Assembly: GCF_002751875.1 (NCBI RefSeq)
Contig: NZ_NMZM01000006.1
Coordinates: forward strand, 1-64,000
DNA: 64,000 nucleotides
Reading direction: 5' to 3'
From: Oceaniglobus indicus
Lineage (GTDB): Bacteria; Pseudomonadota; Alphaproteobacteria; Rhodobacterales; Rhodobacteraceae
Made by a program: the position numbers and the translations under genes. Below, in pieces: positions 23,531 to 32,236 of the stretch. The first letter of the stretch is position 1. Each line of letters starts with the position of its first letter. The notes beneath the pieces were generated by a model, which saw only the letters and a program-made list of their open reading frames with translations, ran no database searches and was not told the DNA's origin.

Positions 23531-25744
23531 TCAGCCCCGCAATTCGGCCAGCGCGGCGCGCACCTTCGCCGGCTTGAACGGAACCGAGCGCAACCTGATC
23601 CCGGCCGCGTCGAAAACGGCGTTCGAGATCGCGGCCGAAACCACGACCGCCGCCGGTTCGCCCACGCCCCATGGCACATCGTTCTGGCGGTCGATCAGGT
23701 CGACATGCACTTCGGGCACGTCCTTGAACCGCATGATCGGATAGCTGGCCCAATCGAGACTGGTGACCATCTTGCGATCGAACGTCAGGTCTTCCATCAG
23801 GGTCCGACTGGTGGTCTGGATGACGCAACCCTCAAGCTGAGCCTGCACGCCGGCCGGATTGATGATCTGGCCGCAATCCTGCGTCACAAAGACCCGGTTC
23901 ACCCGGATCGCGCCCGAATTCGCATCGACCGTCACTTCCGCGACCATGCCGACATAGGTGCGCCGCAACTCGTATTTCACGTACGCCATGCCGCGGCCGG
24001 TCAGGGTGGTTTCGCCCTGCGTCTCACGCGGTGACGGGCGCGCGTCCCATTTCGAGAAGGCCGCAAGCCGGTCCAGCACCTCCAGCCCGCGGGCGTCTGA
24101 CTGGTCGATCAGCCCGCGTCGATAGGCCAGCGGATCGACGCCAAGTTCGGCCGCGATCTCGTCAAGGAAGCATTCGTTGGCAAAGGTGTTCTGCATCCGC
24201 CCCGGCGCCCGGATCCACGACGGGCGCAGCGGCGTCGTCTCAAGCCGGTGACAGGTGGTTCGGATATTGGGAAACCGATAGGGAATGGCGGAATCGTTGG
24301 TGATGCCGCCGGGGTTCAATTCCTGCGACGTCGGCAGATCGGCGAATGTCGCACCCAACAGCGCCACCCGCCCGCCGGCCCCTTGCGGGATGAAGAATTC
24401 GCCCGTCCATGCCGACACCTCGCCCGCGTCGTCGATCTTGGCGGCAAGGTCGATCAGCGTGGGCGGCCCGTGTGGGGCGAAGCCGTGTTCGTCGTGGCGC
24501 ATCCATTGCACCCGCACCGGACGCCCGATCTCGCGCGAGATCAGGGCGGCGTCGGCGGCCGCATCCTCGTGACCGTTGCGCCCGTAACAGCCCGCGCCCT
24601 CGATATAGATGCAGCGGATGTCATCTTCTGGCATCGAGAACATGTTGGCCAACTGACGCCGCAGCCGGTGGGTCGCCTGCGACGACGACCAGCTGATCAG
24701 CTTGCCATCGCTGAAATCCGCCACCGAACAGGACGGCCCGATGGAGCCATGGGTGTGCAGCGCGAAATCATAGGTCGCCTTCAGTTCGCGCGCGCCCTGG
24801 GCGCTGTCGACATTGCCGATGTCGCTGGTGACGTCATCCTTGACGATGGGTGTCTGGCGCACATGCTCCCAGATCTCGGCCTGATCAGGCAGGCTTTCTT
24901 TTGCTGTCCAGCTTGCCCTGATCTCGCGCGCGGCGCGCACGGCGGTCCATTCGTCTTCGGCAACCACCGCCAGGAAATCGCCCTTTCGCACGATCTGAAC
25001 GTCTGGCAGATGCGCGACCGAGGCTTCATCGACATCGTCGAGCGTCGCCTTGATTGCCGGCGGATAAACGACCCGCGCGTGCGCCATGCCGTCCCGCCTG
25101 AAATCCTGCATGTAGTGAAAATCGCCGGTGATCTTGCCCGGCAGGCCGTCACGGATGATGGGCTGTCCGACGATCGTGAAGGTGGCGGGATCCTTCAGCT
25201 TCGCATCCTCATCGACATCCAGCGCGAATTGCGCGCCCTGCAACAATTCACCGTAGGAGATTTCCTGACCGCCGCCGCCGATCACGCCATCGGTGATGGT
25301 CAGCGATGCCTTGTCGACGTCGAACCGCTCGGCCACGGTGGTCAGCATCGCCTCGCGCGCGGTGGCGGCGGCCTGCCGGATGGCGGTGCCGCCGACTTCG
25401 GTGGACAGGCTGCCATATGTGGGGCCCTGGTCCGGGGTCAGGGCGGTGTCGCCTTCGATCACGCTGACCCGGTCCAGCGGCACCGAAAGCTCTTCGGCCA
25501 CCATCTGGGCAAAGCCGGTGCGCACACCGGTGCCATAGTCGATCTTGCCGCTATAGACCGTGACAAGGCCATCCGCGTCGATCGACAGATAGGAATCGAC
25601 CACGCCTTCGGCCACGGATTTCAGGGTGCCGACGGCCTGTGCGGCGGCCGGGCCAAAGCCGCGGCTGACCGAAAAGGCGACGACAAGACCGCCGGCACCC
25701 TTGAGCAGGGACCGGCGCGTGAGAGTTCGGATCGGTGACGTCAT
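23531..25744 (-). CDS. Xanthine dehydrogenase-family molybdopterin-binding subunit, Tat-exported (IorB/aldehyde oxidase type)
   Basis: A 737-residue molybdenum hydroxylase large subunit. A Tat signal begins the protein (TRRSLLKGAGGLVVAFSVSRG...AAAQ), so it acts in the periplasm. Family features include GTGVRTGFAQMVAEEL, the QATHRLRRQLANMF and GRNGHEDAAADAALI cofactor loops, and GVGEPA near the C-terminus with the catalytic Glu. It is the last gene of a cytochrome c, 2Fe-2S, molybdopterin operon. No FAD subunit is present, as in isoquinoline 1-oxidoreductase and periplasmic aldehyde dehydrogenases. The substrate is not identified. Confidence 0.93.
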   Translation of the reverse strand: MTSPIRTLTRRSLLKGAGGLVVAFSVSRGFGPAAAQAVGTLKSVAEGVVDSYLSIDADGLVTVYSGKIDYGTGVRTGFAQMVAEELSVPLDRVSVIEGDTALTPDQGPTYGSLSTEVGGTAIRQAAATAREAMLTTVAERFDVDKASLTITDGVIGGGGQEISYGELLQGAQFALDVDEDAKLKDPATFTIVGQPIIRDGLPGKITGDFHYMQDFRRDGMAHARVVYPPAIKATLDDVDEASVAHLPDVQIVRKGDFLAVVAEDEWTAVRAAREIRASWTAKESLPDQAEIWEHVRQTPIVKDDVTSDIGNVDSAQGARELKATYDFALHTHGSIGPSCSVADFSDGKLISWSSSQATHRLRRQLANMFSMPEDDIRCIYIEGAGCYGRNGHEDAAADAALISREIGRPVRVQWMRHDEHGFAPHGPPTLIDLAAKIDDAGEVSAWTGEFFIPQGAGGRVALLGATFADLPTSQELNPGGITNDSAIPYRFPNIRTTCHRLETTPLRPSWIRAPGRMQNTFANECFLDEIAAELGVDPLAYRRGLIDQSDARGLEVLDRLAAFSKWDARPSPRETQGETTLTGRGMAYVKYELRRTYVGMVAEVTVDANSGAIRVNRVFVTQDCGQIINPAGVQAQLEGCVIQTTSRTLMEDLTFDRKMVTSLDWASYPIMRFKDVPEVHVDLIDRQNDVPWGVGEPAAVVVSAAISNAVFDAAGIRLRSVPFKPAKVRAALAELRG

Positions 25745-25759
25745 GGCGGTCGTCTCCTC

Positions 25760-26215
25760 CTATGTCCGGGCGGCGCGCTTGACGGCGCGGATGATGGCGG
25801 CATGGGTGCCGCAACGGCACAGGTTGGTCTGCATGCCAGACAGGATCTCGTCATCGCTGGGGTCGGAGTTGTTTTCCAGCAGATGCTGGGCGCGCATCAC
25901 CATGCCGGCGATGCAATACCCGCATTGCGCCGCCTGTTCGTCGATGAAGGCCTGGTGCACCTTGCCGGGCTTGCCGTCCTCCAGCAGCCCCTCGGTGGTG
26001 GTGACGGCGCGCCCCTCCAGCGCCGAGACGGGCATCAGGCAGGAAAAGACCGCCCGCCCGTCCACGATGACGGTACACGCCCCGCATTGGCCCAGACCAC
26101 AGCCGAACTTGGCCCCGCGCAGACCGATCTGGTCGCGCAGCGCATAAAGCAGCGGCATGGACGGATCGCCGTCGATCTCGTGCTTGGTTCCGTTCACTTC
26201 GATACTGACGCTCAT
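25760..26215 (-). CDS. (2Fe-2S)-binding subunit of the molybdenum hydroxylase
   Basis: A 151-residue IorA/CoxS-type protein. The plant-ferredoxin cluster motif is CGLGQCGACTVIVDGRAVFSC, and the second cluster uses CGYCIAGMVM and CRCGTHAAI. It passes electrons from the molybdenum centre to the cytochrome. It has no signal peptide and is presumably exported with its Tat-carrying partner. Its ATG overlaps the cytochrome stop by 4 bp (26212-26215), and the molybdopterin subunit follows 15 bp later. Confidence 0.95.
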   Translation of the reverse strand: MSVSIEVNGTKHEIDGDPSMPLLYALRDQIGLRGAKFGCGLGQCGACTVIVDGRAVFSCLMPVSALEGRAVTTTEGLLEDGKPGKVHQAFIDEQAAQCGYCIAGMVMRAQHLLENNSDPSDDEILSGMQTNLCRCGTHAAIIRAVKRAART

Positions 26216-27504
26216 TGACCGTCTCCTTCGCGTTTCTGGCCCAATGCCGTCTGCACCGTGTCGTCGACGTCGCTCCATGCCCCCGCGTCCGAGAACCTTG
26301 CGCGGACATAGCGCGTCACGTCGGCGATCTGATCCGCGGTCAGGCTGCCCCCGAACGCGGGCATGTAGGGTCCGCCCATGTCGCGGTAGTGATCGACACC
26401 GTCGACAATCGTGCGCACCGCGTTGAGCGGCCGCGGGCTGTGCACGGCATAACCCGTCGATAGCGCAATGCCGTACGAGGGGTTGGTATCGCCCGGCCCG
26501 CTGCCCGCTGCCGGTTCGTGGCACCCGGCGCAGGCCCCCACCCACAGCGCGTGGGTCGGGGCAAGGTCGTCGGGCACGCCGTTGTCAACCACCGCGATCG
26601 GTCCGGCGTCGTCGTCTGTCAGGCTGGCCACATAGGTGGCGATGGCCGCGATATCTTTCGGCGGAACCTTGGAAAGGTTGCCGACGGTTTCGCCCATCGG
26701 CCCGGCGGCGGCACCATGGGCGCGGCTGAAACCGGTGGTCAGGTAGGTGGCCAATTGCGGCGCGCTCCAGCCCCGCGCGCCATCGCCCGCCAGCGCCGGC
26801 GCATACCAGCCGTCGATTTCGGCCCCCGCCAGGGCGGCGTCCGATTGTTCGGCCCCGACGGCGTTGCGCGGTGTGTGACAGGCGCCGCAATGGGCCACGC
26901 TTTCGACAAGATACCGCCCGTGGTTCCAGTCCTCGCCCTGACCGTCCACGGGATCCAGCGGACCCTCGTCGAGAAACAGCAGGTTCCAGCCGGCCATCAG
27001 CAACCGGATATTGAACGGGAACGGCAGGTCGTTCTCGGGCGCCTCGTGCCGCACCGCGGGGATCGAACGCAGATAGGCATGGACGGCGGCGATGTCGGCA
27101 TCGCTCATCTTGGTGAAATGGGTATAGGGGAAAGCGGGATAGAGATAACCACCCTCGCGGTCGACCCCTTCGCGCATGGAGCGGGCGAAAGCCTCGAGGC
27201 TCCAGGTGCCGATGCCCGTCTCGCTATCGGGCGTGATGTTGACGGAATAGATGGTGCCGAAGGGCGTCGCCATGGCGCGGCCACCGGCATAGGGTTCGCC
27301 GTCGGCAGCCGTATGGCAGCTTTCGCAGTTGCCAAGTTGGGCCAGATCATAGCCGCGCGCGATCTCGGATTGATCCGCATCGGTGACGCGACCGGCATCC
27401 ACCTTGTCCAGTTCAGGCTGCCAGGCAATTACAACGGCCACCAGGGCCACAAGCAAACCGACGCCGACAACGGCGATCAAGGCGCGTTTCATGGTCATGT
27501 TCAT
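26212..27504 (-). CDS. Membrane-anchored tri-haem c-type cytochrome
   Basis: A 430-residue cytochrome with an N-terminal anchor (residues 6-28, RALIAVVGVGLLVALVAVVIA) and three CxxCH sites: CESCH at 60-64, CGACH and CAGCH. It resembles the tri-haem cytochrome subunits of periplasmic alcohol and aldehyde dehydrogenases, passing electrons to the respiratory chain. Two ATGs compete for the start (27504 or 27498); the GGGGA upstream is spaced better for the second. It is the first gene of the molybdenum hydroxylase operon, so its promoter should lie in 27505-27720. Confidence 0.92.
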   Translation of the reverse strand: MNMTMKRALIAVVGVGLLVALVAVVIAWQPELDKVDAGRVTDADQSEIARGYDLAQLGNCESCHTAADGEPYAGGRAMATPFGTIYSVNITPDSETGIGTWSLEAFARSMREGVDREGGYLYPAFPYTHFTKMSDADIAAVHAYLRSIPAVRHEAPENDLPFPFNIRLLMAGWNLLFLDEGPLDPVDGQGEDWNHGRYLVESVAHCGACHTPRNAVGAEQSDAALAGAEIDGWYAPALAGDGARGWSAPQLATYLTTGFSRAHGAAAGPMGETVGNLSKVPPKDIAAIATYVASLTDDDAGPIAVVDNGVPDDLAPTHALWVGACAGCHEPAAGSGPGDTNPSYGIALSTGYAVHSPRPLNAVRTIVDGVDHYRDMGGPYMPAFGGSLTADQIADVTRYVRARFSDAGAWSDVDDTVQTALGQKREGDGQ

Positions 27505-28006
27505 TCCCCAAACGCTATGCTTCTCAAACGTCAAGCCTAACGCGCATGGAAAATAGGTCAAGCTCACGTCGCCCCGTCGACGCCTGGGGGGAGGCTCGGA
27601 AGCGCGCAAGCCGTCATATTGAGTGTGCGCAATTTGTCGTCGTATTCGATGGATTGCCTTGTGATTCGAAGGCGCCACGTGCTGCCGATGCGACGCGCCA
27701 CGTGAAGTGTGCCTTAATTGCAACACTACCACCCTAGCGCCTTGAAATCACGCGGTCCAATCACCATATCTGGATCATGATGACGTTCAGCTTCCATAGA
27801 AGGTTCCCGCCCGGCGCGGGTAGACTGTTGAACCGCCCCTAGCCCCGGGCGGGCAGGCCGATTGGCCTGTCGTCGTTCCGGGGGTTCCTGATTTCGCATC
27901 GAACACATGGACAGGATATCGGCGCGCCAGACGGCGTGGCGTTCCGCACGCGCGGGACGATGACCGATGTCCCGGCAACAACAGCAATCTCTGACTGGAG
28001 GATGAC
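27505..28006. other. 502-bp intergenic region upstream of the cytochrome operon and the DUF1127 gene
   Basis: A divergent region that must contain promoters for both directions. Part of it (27600-27790) is visibly less GC-rich than the genes. Apart from the paired repeats at 27672-27704 I see no supported gene or RNA. Confidence 0.5.
27672..27704. repeat. Paired direct repeat with CACGTG cores, candidate operator
   Basis: GCGCCACGTG occurs at 27672-27681 and again at 27695-27704. The start-to-start distance of 23 bp is about two helical turns, and each copy contains the palindrome CACGTG. It lies about 170 bp upstream of the cytochrome operon and 300 bp upstream of the DUF1127 gene. Confidence 0.4.
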
Positions 28007-28279
28007 ATGCCTGCCTACATGGCACGTGAAGAATTTTTGCAACCCAACGATGGACGCCACACCGGCAATGTCGGCACGGTTCTGGGCGGCTTGGCCCGCT
28101 CGGCGACGCGGCGCCTGAAGCGCAACCGCACAAGGGCCGCCCTGCGCGCGATGAGCGACCGCGAGCTTCGCGATATCGGTCTCTATCGCGGCGACATCCC
28201 GCACGTCTTGGCCGCGCTGGATGAAACCGCACCGGGCCGGGCCGCCATGGCGCCGACCGCGGCGCGGCTCAGCGCCTGA
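28007..28279 (+). CDS. DUF1127 domain-containing small protein
   Basis: A 90-residue basic protein with a C-terminal DUF1127 (YjiS-like) motif: AALRAMSDRELRDIGLYRGDI at residues 44-64, the invariant L-S/S-D-x-x-L-x-D-I-G-x-x-R-x-x-I pattern. Such proteins are common in alphaproteobacteria and several are stress-induced or act in RNA or phosphate metabolism (as for the Rhodobacter CcaF1/CcsA group and Agrobacterium homologues). A strong GGAGG ribosome site lies just before the ATG. It is 54 bp upstream of dps. Confidence 0.85.
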   Translation: MPAYMAREEFLQPNDGRHTGNVGTVLGGLARSATRRLKRNRTRAALRAMSDRELRDIGLYRGDIPHVLAALDETAPGRAAMAPTAARLSA

Positions 28280-28333
28280 CGCCCGCCGCGACGCCATCCA
28301 CAGCATCCCGAGACATTTATAAAGGAGCGTCCA

Positions 28334-28828
28334 ATGACCGGCACGACTGCACTGAACATCGAACCCCGCATCGCCCCCTCGGCCTTGGCGAACGACGCCG
28401 CCGTGACCGAGGCGCTGGCGCGGGTTCTGGCCGATACCTATCGCCTTGTCCTGAAATCGCACATCTACCACTGGAACGTGACCGGTCCGCTGTTCGTCGC
28501 CGTGCATGACCTGACGCAGGACCATTACACCGACATGTTCGCCGCCGCCGATATGCTGGCCGAACGGATGCGCGCCCTGGGCAAGCTGGCACAGATCGAT
28601 CCGACCGATCTTCTGGCCGCGCCGGATGGCAGGAACGCGGATGCGACCCTGTCCGCGAAAGACATGATCGGGGATCTACTGGCCGACCATGAAACCTTGG
28701 CCGCGCGGATGCGCGCGCTGGTCGCCGCGGTCGAAGCGGCCGATGATCCGGTGACGGCTGACCTTGCCACCACGCGGGCCGATTTCCACGAAAAGGCGGC
28801 GTGGATGCTGCGCGCGCTGGCCGGCTGA
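28334..28828 (+). CDS. dps: Dps family DNA-protecting ferritin
   Basis: A 164-residue Dps protein. The ferroxidase centre is complete: SHIYHWNVTGPLFVAVHDLTQ and HYTDMFAAADMLAERMRALG, giving the H, H, D and E ligands of the family. Dps binds DNA and stores iron while consuming peroxide. An AAAGGAG ribosome site precedes the start. Its downstream terminator hairpin has been split by an insertion sequence, which may change the 3-prime end and stability of the message. Confidence 0.95.
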   Translation: MTGTTALNIEPRIAPSALANDAAVTEALARVLADTYRLVLKSHIYHWNVTGPLFVAVHDLTQDHYTDMFAAADMLAERMRALGKLAQIDPTDLLAAPDGRNADATLSAKDMIGDLLADHETLAARMRALVAAVEAADDPVTADLATTRADFHEKAAWMLRALAG

Positions 28829-28860
28829 CCCGGCTCCGACACGGCGATGACACATGCAAG

Positions 28861-28876
28861 GCCCCGGACCCTGTCC
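28861..28876 (+). terminator. Left part of the dps terminator hairpin, interrupted by the IS
   Basis: GCCCCGGAC-CCT-GTCC before the IS, joined with GGGGCTTT at 30781-30788 after removal of the IS and one target copy, rebuilds a 9-bp stem GCCCCGGAC / GTCCGGGGC with loop CCT and a short T run. This is the natural place for the dps terminator. Confidence 0.7.
28868..28876. repeat. Target site duplication, left copy
   Basis: ACCCTGTCC, identical to 30772-30780, directly flanks the left inverted repeat of the insertion sequence. Confidence 0.85.
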
Positions 28877-28981
28877 CCAGCCCCTTGCATTTCGTGTTGC
28901 AGAAAAAACTTGGGTTGGCCAGATTTTGGCCAACCTTACCCTCGATAGCCGCAATATGTGGTTTTTTCCGAGGGATGAAGT

Positions 28982-30715
28982 ATGCTTGCGCCCGCGAATA
29001 TTTTTCCGCCAGCACTGATACGCAGGCTTCCATTCCCGAGCTTGGGGATCGACATCAACTTTTGCCGCAATCCGCAGTGCGATCTCTTCGCGGACCCACC
29101 TGATCCATATATAAGAAAAGGCCGCCCGTCTACAAAAGTCAAACGAAATCAGCCGCGTGGGGAGGTGATCGGCTCCGGAGACGATAAAACCTTCAAGTGC
29201 GGGGCGTGCGGCCAATCATCGATCATCAAGAACAATAGTGCGGTAGTGGAGGAATATCGCCGCCTCCGCCGCCGTTTTCAGGCCGAGCCACCCCTGCCGG
29301 ACTTTTGTCAGAACCAAGCTTGCGACAATCACCAGAAGCGGCTCGGAGAGAACACGGGCCTATACCGAAAAGCCGGACGCACCGGGACGGGGACACAGCG
29401 ATATATGTGCAAGGCCTGCCTGAAAACCTTTACGGTCGGGTCGCGCATTCGGAAACAGCACCGCAGCAGCACGAACGGCGATGTGCTATGGATGATCACC
29501 AATGGGATTCCGCTTTCCAAGATCAGCGATTTTACCGGTCTTTGTCCGCGTGATGTCTATCGGAAGATCGACTTCATATACAGTCGTGTCGTTGATCACA
29601 ACGCCAGGCGCGAACGCTCCTTCGCATCGGTCGATTGGAACAAGGTGGGGCGGCGCTTTGCGACAGATTCCCAGACGCTGCACCTCAACTGGCCGAACAA
29701 GAAGACGCGGGCGCAGATCGCCGTGCAACACCTTTGCACGGCCCACGCCAACACCGGCTACATCATGGCCGCCCATCTGGGCCTTGACCAAAGCGAGGAT
29801 CTTCCGGAAATTGAGGCGCGAATGACTGATGCAGGGGATTTCGCCTTGCCCCGTGCCTTCCGGAGCCAAGCAAGGGTCTGGTCGGAAACCGAGTTCAAGG
29901 CGTATCTCGACAAGATCACCCGAGGTGTTGCGATTCATCCGCTGGAAGCGCCGGATGTGGATCTCGACCTGCAACTGCCCCATAGGGGCGCATTGCTGCG
30001 CCAGGACATCATGCAGCTCGCGCACGCGTTCGTATTGCGTCATTTCCTGGGGAAGGGAGATGAGCGGTTTGTCTTCGTGCTGGACGCCGATTCCGGGTTG
30101 GCACTCTCCTTTATCTCGGCCTTTGCTCCGTGGGTAAAACAGAAGCGCGCCGACGTGATTGTCGTGCATTTCAATAAGCACAAGTCCAACGACGAGCGGA
30201 TTATGCTCGTAGGTGAAGGCAACGTGGCGCGACAACTCGCCACGGGCATCTCTCGGGCAAACTGGGCGACGTTAAAGGCCGACGAAAAGGACCGGCACAC
30301 TGACGCGGCCATCGAGGGGCTCTTGCAAGGACATCTGATTGATGAGCCTTTCGCCTGGCCGTTTCATACAAAAAGCGAGCCGCACCGCCGCATCCGTATC
30401 ATGACAGACCGCCCGGATATGGCGCCCGACCGGCGCGCGAGGTTGATGCGTCTGGCCACGCTTCGAAGTGTGGATGCCTACTTCCACAAGGTGCGATCAA
30501 ACCTCCGGTTCGCCGCGCGGCCCGCACATACCCCCAGCGGCAACGGCCGCACTTGGGATCGCCATTACCTCTACAACCCTGAAACGATGGTGAAGATCAT
30601 CGAGATTTACAGGTTCAAACACAACTGGCTGGGCTCATCCACAACTAAGAAAACACCTGCAATGAAAATGGGCCTTGCCCGCGGCAAAATGCGCCTGAGC
30701 GAGTTCTTCGAGTAG
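28982..30715 (+). CDS. Transposase with two zinc ribbons, HTH and probable DDE core
   Basis: A 577-residue protein. The N-terminal half has two CxxxxC...CxxC pairs (C28/C33 with C73/C76, and C109/C114 with C143/C146), then an HTH-like MITNGIPLSKISDFTGLCPRDVY at about 171-193. Acidic residues in SFASVDWNKV (D218) and VFVLDADSGLALS (D368/D370) are candidates for the DDE triad. The base composition is less GC-rich than its neighbours, which fits recent arrival. I cannot assign an IS family. It fills almost the whole element and no passenger gene is present. Confidence 0.75.
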   Translation: MLAPANIFPPALIRRLPFPSLGIDINFCRNPQCDLFADPPDPYIRKGRPSTKVKRNQPRGEVIGSGDDKTFKCGACGQSSIIKNNSAVVEEYRRLRRRFQAEPPLPDFCQNQACDNHQKRLGENTGLYRKAGRTGTGTQRYMCKACLKTFTVGSRIRKQHRSSTNGDVLWMITNGIPLSKISDFTGLCPRDVYRKIDFIYSRVVDHNARRERSFASVDWNKVGRRFATDSQTLHLNWPNKKTRAQIAVQHLCTAHANTGYIMAAHLGLDQSEDLPEIEARMTDAGDFALPRAFRSQARVWSETEFKAYLDKITRGVAIHPLEAPDVDLDLQLPHRGALLRQDIMQLAHAFVLRHFLGKGDERFVFVLDADSGLALSFISAFAPWVKQKRADVIVVHFNKHKSNDERIMLVGEGNVARQLATGISRANWATLKADEKDRHTDAAIEGLLQGHLIDEPFAWPFHTKSEPHRRIRIMTDRPDMAPDRRARLMRLATLRSVDAYFHKVRSNLRFAARPAHTPSGNGRTWDRHYLYNPETMVKIIEIYRFKHNWLGSSTTKKTPAMKMGLARGKMRLSEFFE

Positions 30716-30725
30716 AAAATGAAAC

Positions 30726-30747
30726 AGCCGCCAATTTCTCGGCGGCT
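30726..30747 (+). terminator. Hairpin after the transposase gene, inside the IS
   Basis: The stem AGCCGCC / GGCGGCT with an 8-base loop lies 10 bp past the transposase stop and overlaps the inner edge of the right inverted repeat. Confidence 0.5.
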
Positions 30748-30771
30748 GCAACACGAAATGCAAGTGGCTGG

Positions 30772-30780
30772 ACCCTGTCC
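30772..30780. repeat. Target site duplication, right copy
   Basis: ACCCTGTCC directly follows the right inverted repeat and matches 28868-28876. Confidence 0.85.
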
Positions 30781-30882
30781 GGGGCTTTCGCGTTCCCGGT
30801 TACCCGCGGCGCCGTTTCCCGCTATACGGTGCGCATCGTCCACCTGCCCTGTCGGGCCGACGGACCAGCCGGGATCGACACC

Positions 30883-32157
30883 ATGGCCCAGAACATACGC
30901 GAAACCCTTGCTTCGGTGCGCGCCCTGCTGGGCGGGACGGCCGCCTTCATGGCCGGCAACAGCCTGCTGGGAGTCGTTCTGCCGCTGAGGATGGAAGCCG
31001 ACGGCTATCCTGTCCTGCTGACCGGCGTGGTCATGGCGGCCTATTACCTGGGGCTTGCCCTTGGCGGTTTCCGCTCCAAGCTGGTGATCCTGCGGATCGG
31101 CCATATCCGCGCCTTTTCGGTCTTTGCCGCGCTGACGGCCGCCACCTGCCTGGCCTATGACGCCTTTTTCACCCCGGCGGCCTGGGTGGTCCTGCGGGTG
31201 ATCAACGGTTTCTGCATCGCCGGCATGACGACCTCGATCGAAAGCTGGCTGAACGAGCGCAGCACGAACGAGACGCGCGGGCGCGTCCTGGGGTTCTACA
31301 TGCTGTCCTTCTATCTCGCTATGGCGCTCGGTCAGACGCTGGTGAACGTGGCTCCGGTCGAGGGCAGCGATCTTCTGATGCTGTCGTCGGCGCTGATCGG
31401 CCTGTCGCTGATCCCCGTGGCGATGACGCGGCTCGGCAAGCCCGACCTTGCCCAGGTCCGCGTGCTGGGCGTGCGCCAGATCTATGCGGCATCGAAGGTC
31501 GGCGTTGTGGGAGCGGCCGTTGCGGGGGTGCTGATCGGGTCGTTCTATGCGCTGGCGGTGGTCTTTGCCCGCCAGATCGGGATGAGCGTGTCGCAAGCGG
31601 CGATGTTCATGAGCGTCGTCGTGCTGGGCGGCCTGACGTTCCAGGTGCCTGTCGGCATGCTGGCGGACAAGTTCGACCGGCGCGTCGTCATGGCCGGCAT
31701 CCTGATCGCGGTGGGTGCGACGTGGGGGCTGTTGTCGCTTTCGATCTCGAACGGGGTGCCGCTGGTCGTGCTGATGGTCATCGCCCTGGCGTTCGGCGGC
31801 GCGATCAGCAGCATCTATCCGCTATGCGTCGCCCAGACCTTCGACCGGCTGGACCGGGCATTCTATGTCGCGGCATCGGGGCGGTTGCTGATGGTCTATT
31901 CCATCGGCGCGACCGTCGGTCCGCTTCTGGCCGCGGCGCTGATGTCGGCCTATGGGCCGGCGTCGTTCTTCGTCTTCGAATCCGTGATCGCCATCGCCTA
32001 TGCGATCTTCGTGCTGTTCAGCGTCAGGGCGGTGCCGCAACTGCCCAGGGACGAGCAGGAAAAGTTCATTCCCCTGCCCGACATCTCGCCCGAGGCCATG
32101 GCGCTTGACCCGCGCACCGACCCCGAACCCTGCGCGCCGTCCCGGCCCGACGACTGA
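30883..32157 (+). CDS. MFS transporter (YcaD/UhpC-like, sugar or drug porter type)
   Basis: A 424-residue, 12-helix major facilitator. It contains GGTAAFMAGNSLLGVVLPLRMEADGYPVLLTGVVMAAYYLGLALGG, RVINGFCIAGMTTSIESWLNERS and VPVGMLADKFDRRVV, close to the YcaD group of putative transporters. The hydrophilic C-terminal tail is Pro/Asp-rich. The start MAQNIRE was chosen at the first conserved region; an upstream ATG at 30829 has no homology. It lies just after the IS. The substrate is unknown. Confidence 0.9.
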   Translation: MAQNIRETLASVRALLGGTAAFMAGNSLLGVVLPLRMEADGYPVLLTGVVMAAYYLGLALGGFRSKLVILRIGHIRAFSVFAALTAATCLAYDAFFTPAAWVVLRVINGFCIAGMTTSIESWLNERSTNETRGRVLGFYMLSFYLAMALGQTLVNVAPVEGSDLLMLSSALIGLSLIPVAMTRLGKPDLAQVRVLGVRQIYAASKVGVVGAAVAGVLIGSFYALAVVFARQIGMSVSQAAMFMSVVVLGGLTFQVPVGMLADKFDRRVVMAGILIAVGATWGLLSLSISNGVPLVVLMVIALAFGGAISSIYPLCVAQTFDRLDRAFYVAASGRLLMVYSIGATVGPLLAAALMSAYGPASFFVFESVIAIAYAIFVLFSVRAVPQLPRDEQEKFIPLPDISPEAMALDPRTDPEPCAPSRPDD

Positions 32158-32236
32158 GAACCGCCAGGGCCGCAGACCGTGCCGCGGGCCGACCCGAAGG
32201 CGATGGCACCGCCGCCGCCGTCGGGCAATTCGCGCG

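Larger units (their letters stand above)
28877..30771 (+). mobile_element. Complete insertion sequence, 1,895 bp, family unassigned
   Basis: Bounded by 26-bp terminal inverted repeats (28877-28902 and 30746-30771) that match at 25 positions and start CCAGCC, with a perfect 9-bp target duplication ACCCTGTCC on both sides. It carries one long gene on the plus strand. The intact ends, intact gene and perfect duplication indicate a recent insertion. A 9-bp duplication together with an N-terminal zinc/HTH transposase recalls the IS1 and ISKra4 groups, but the ends and protein length fit neither well from memory. Confidence 0.88.
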
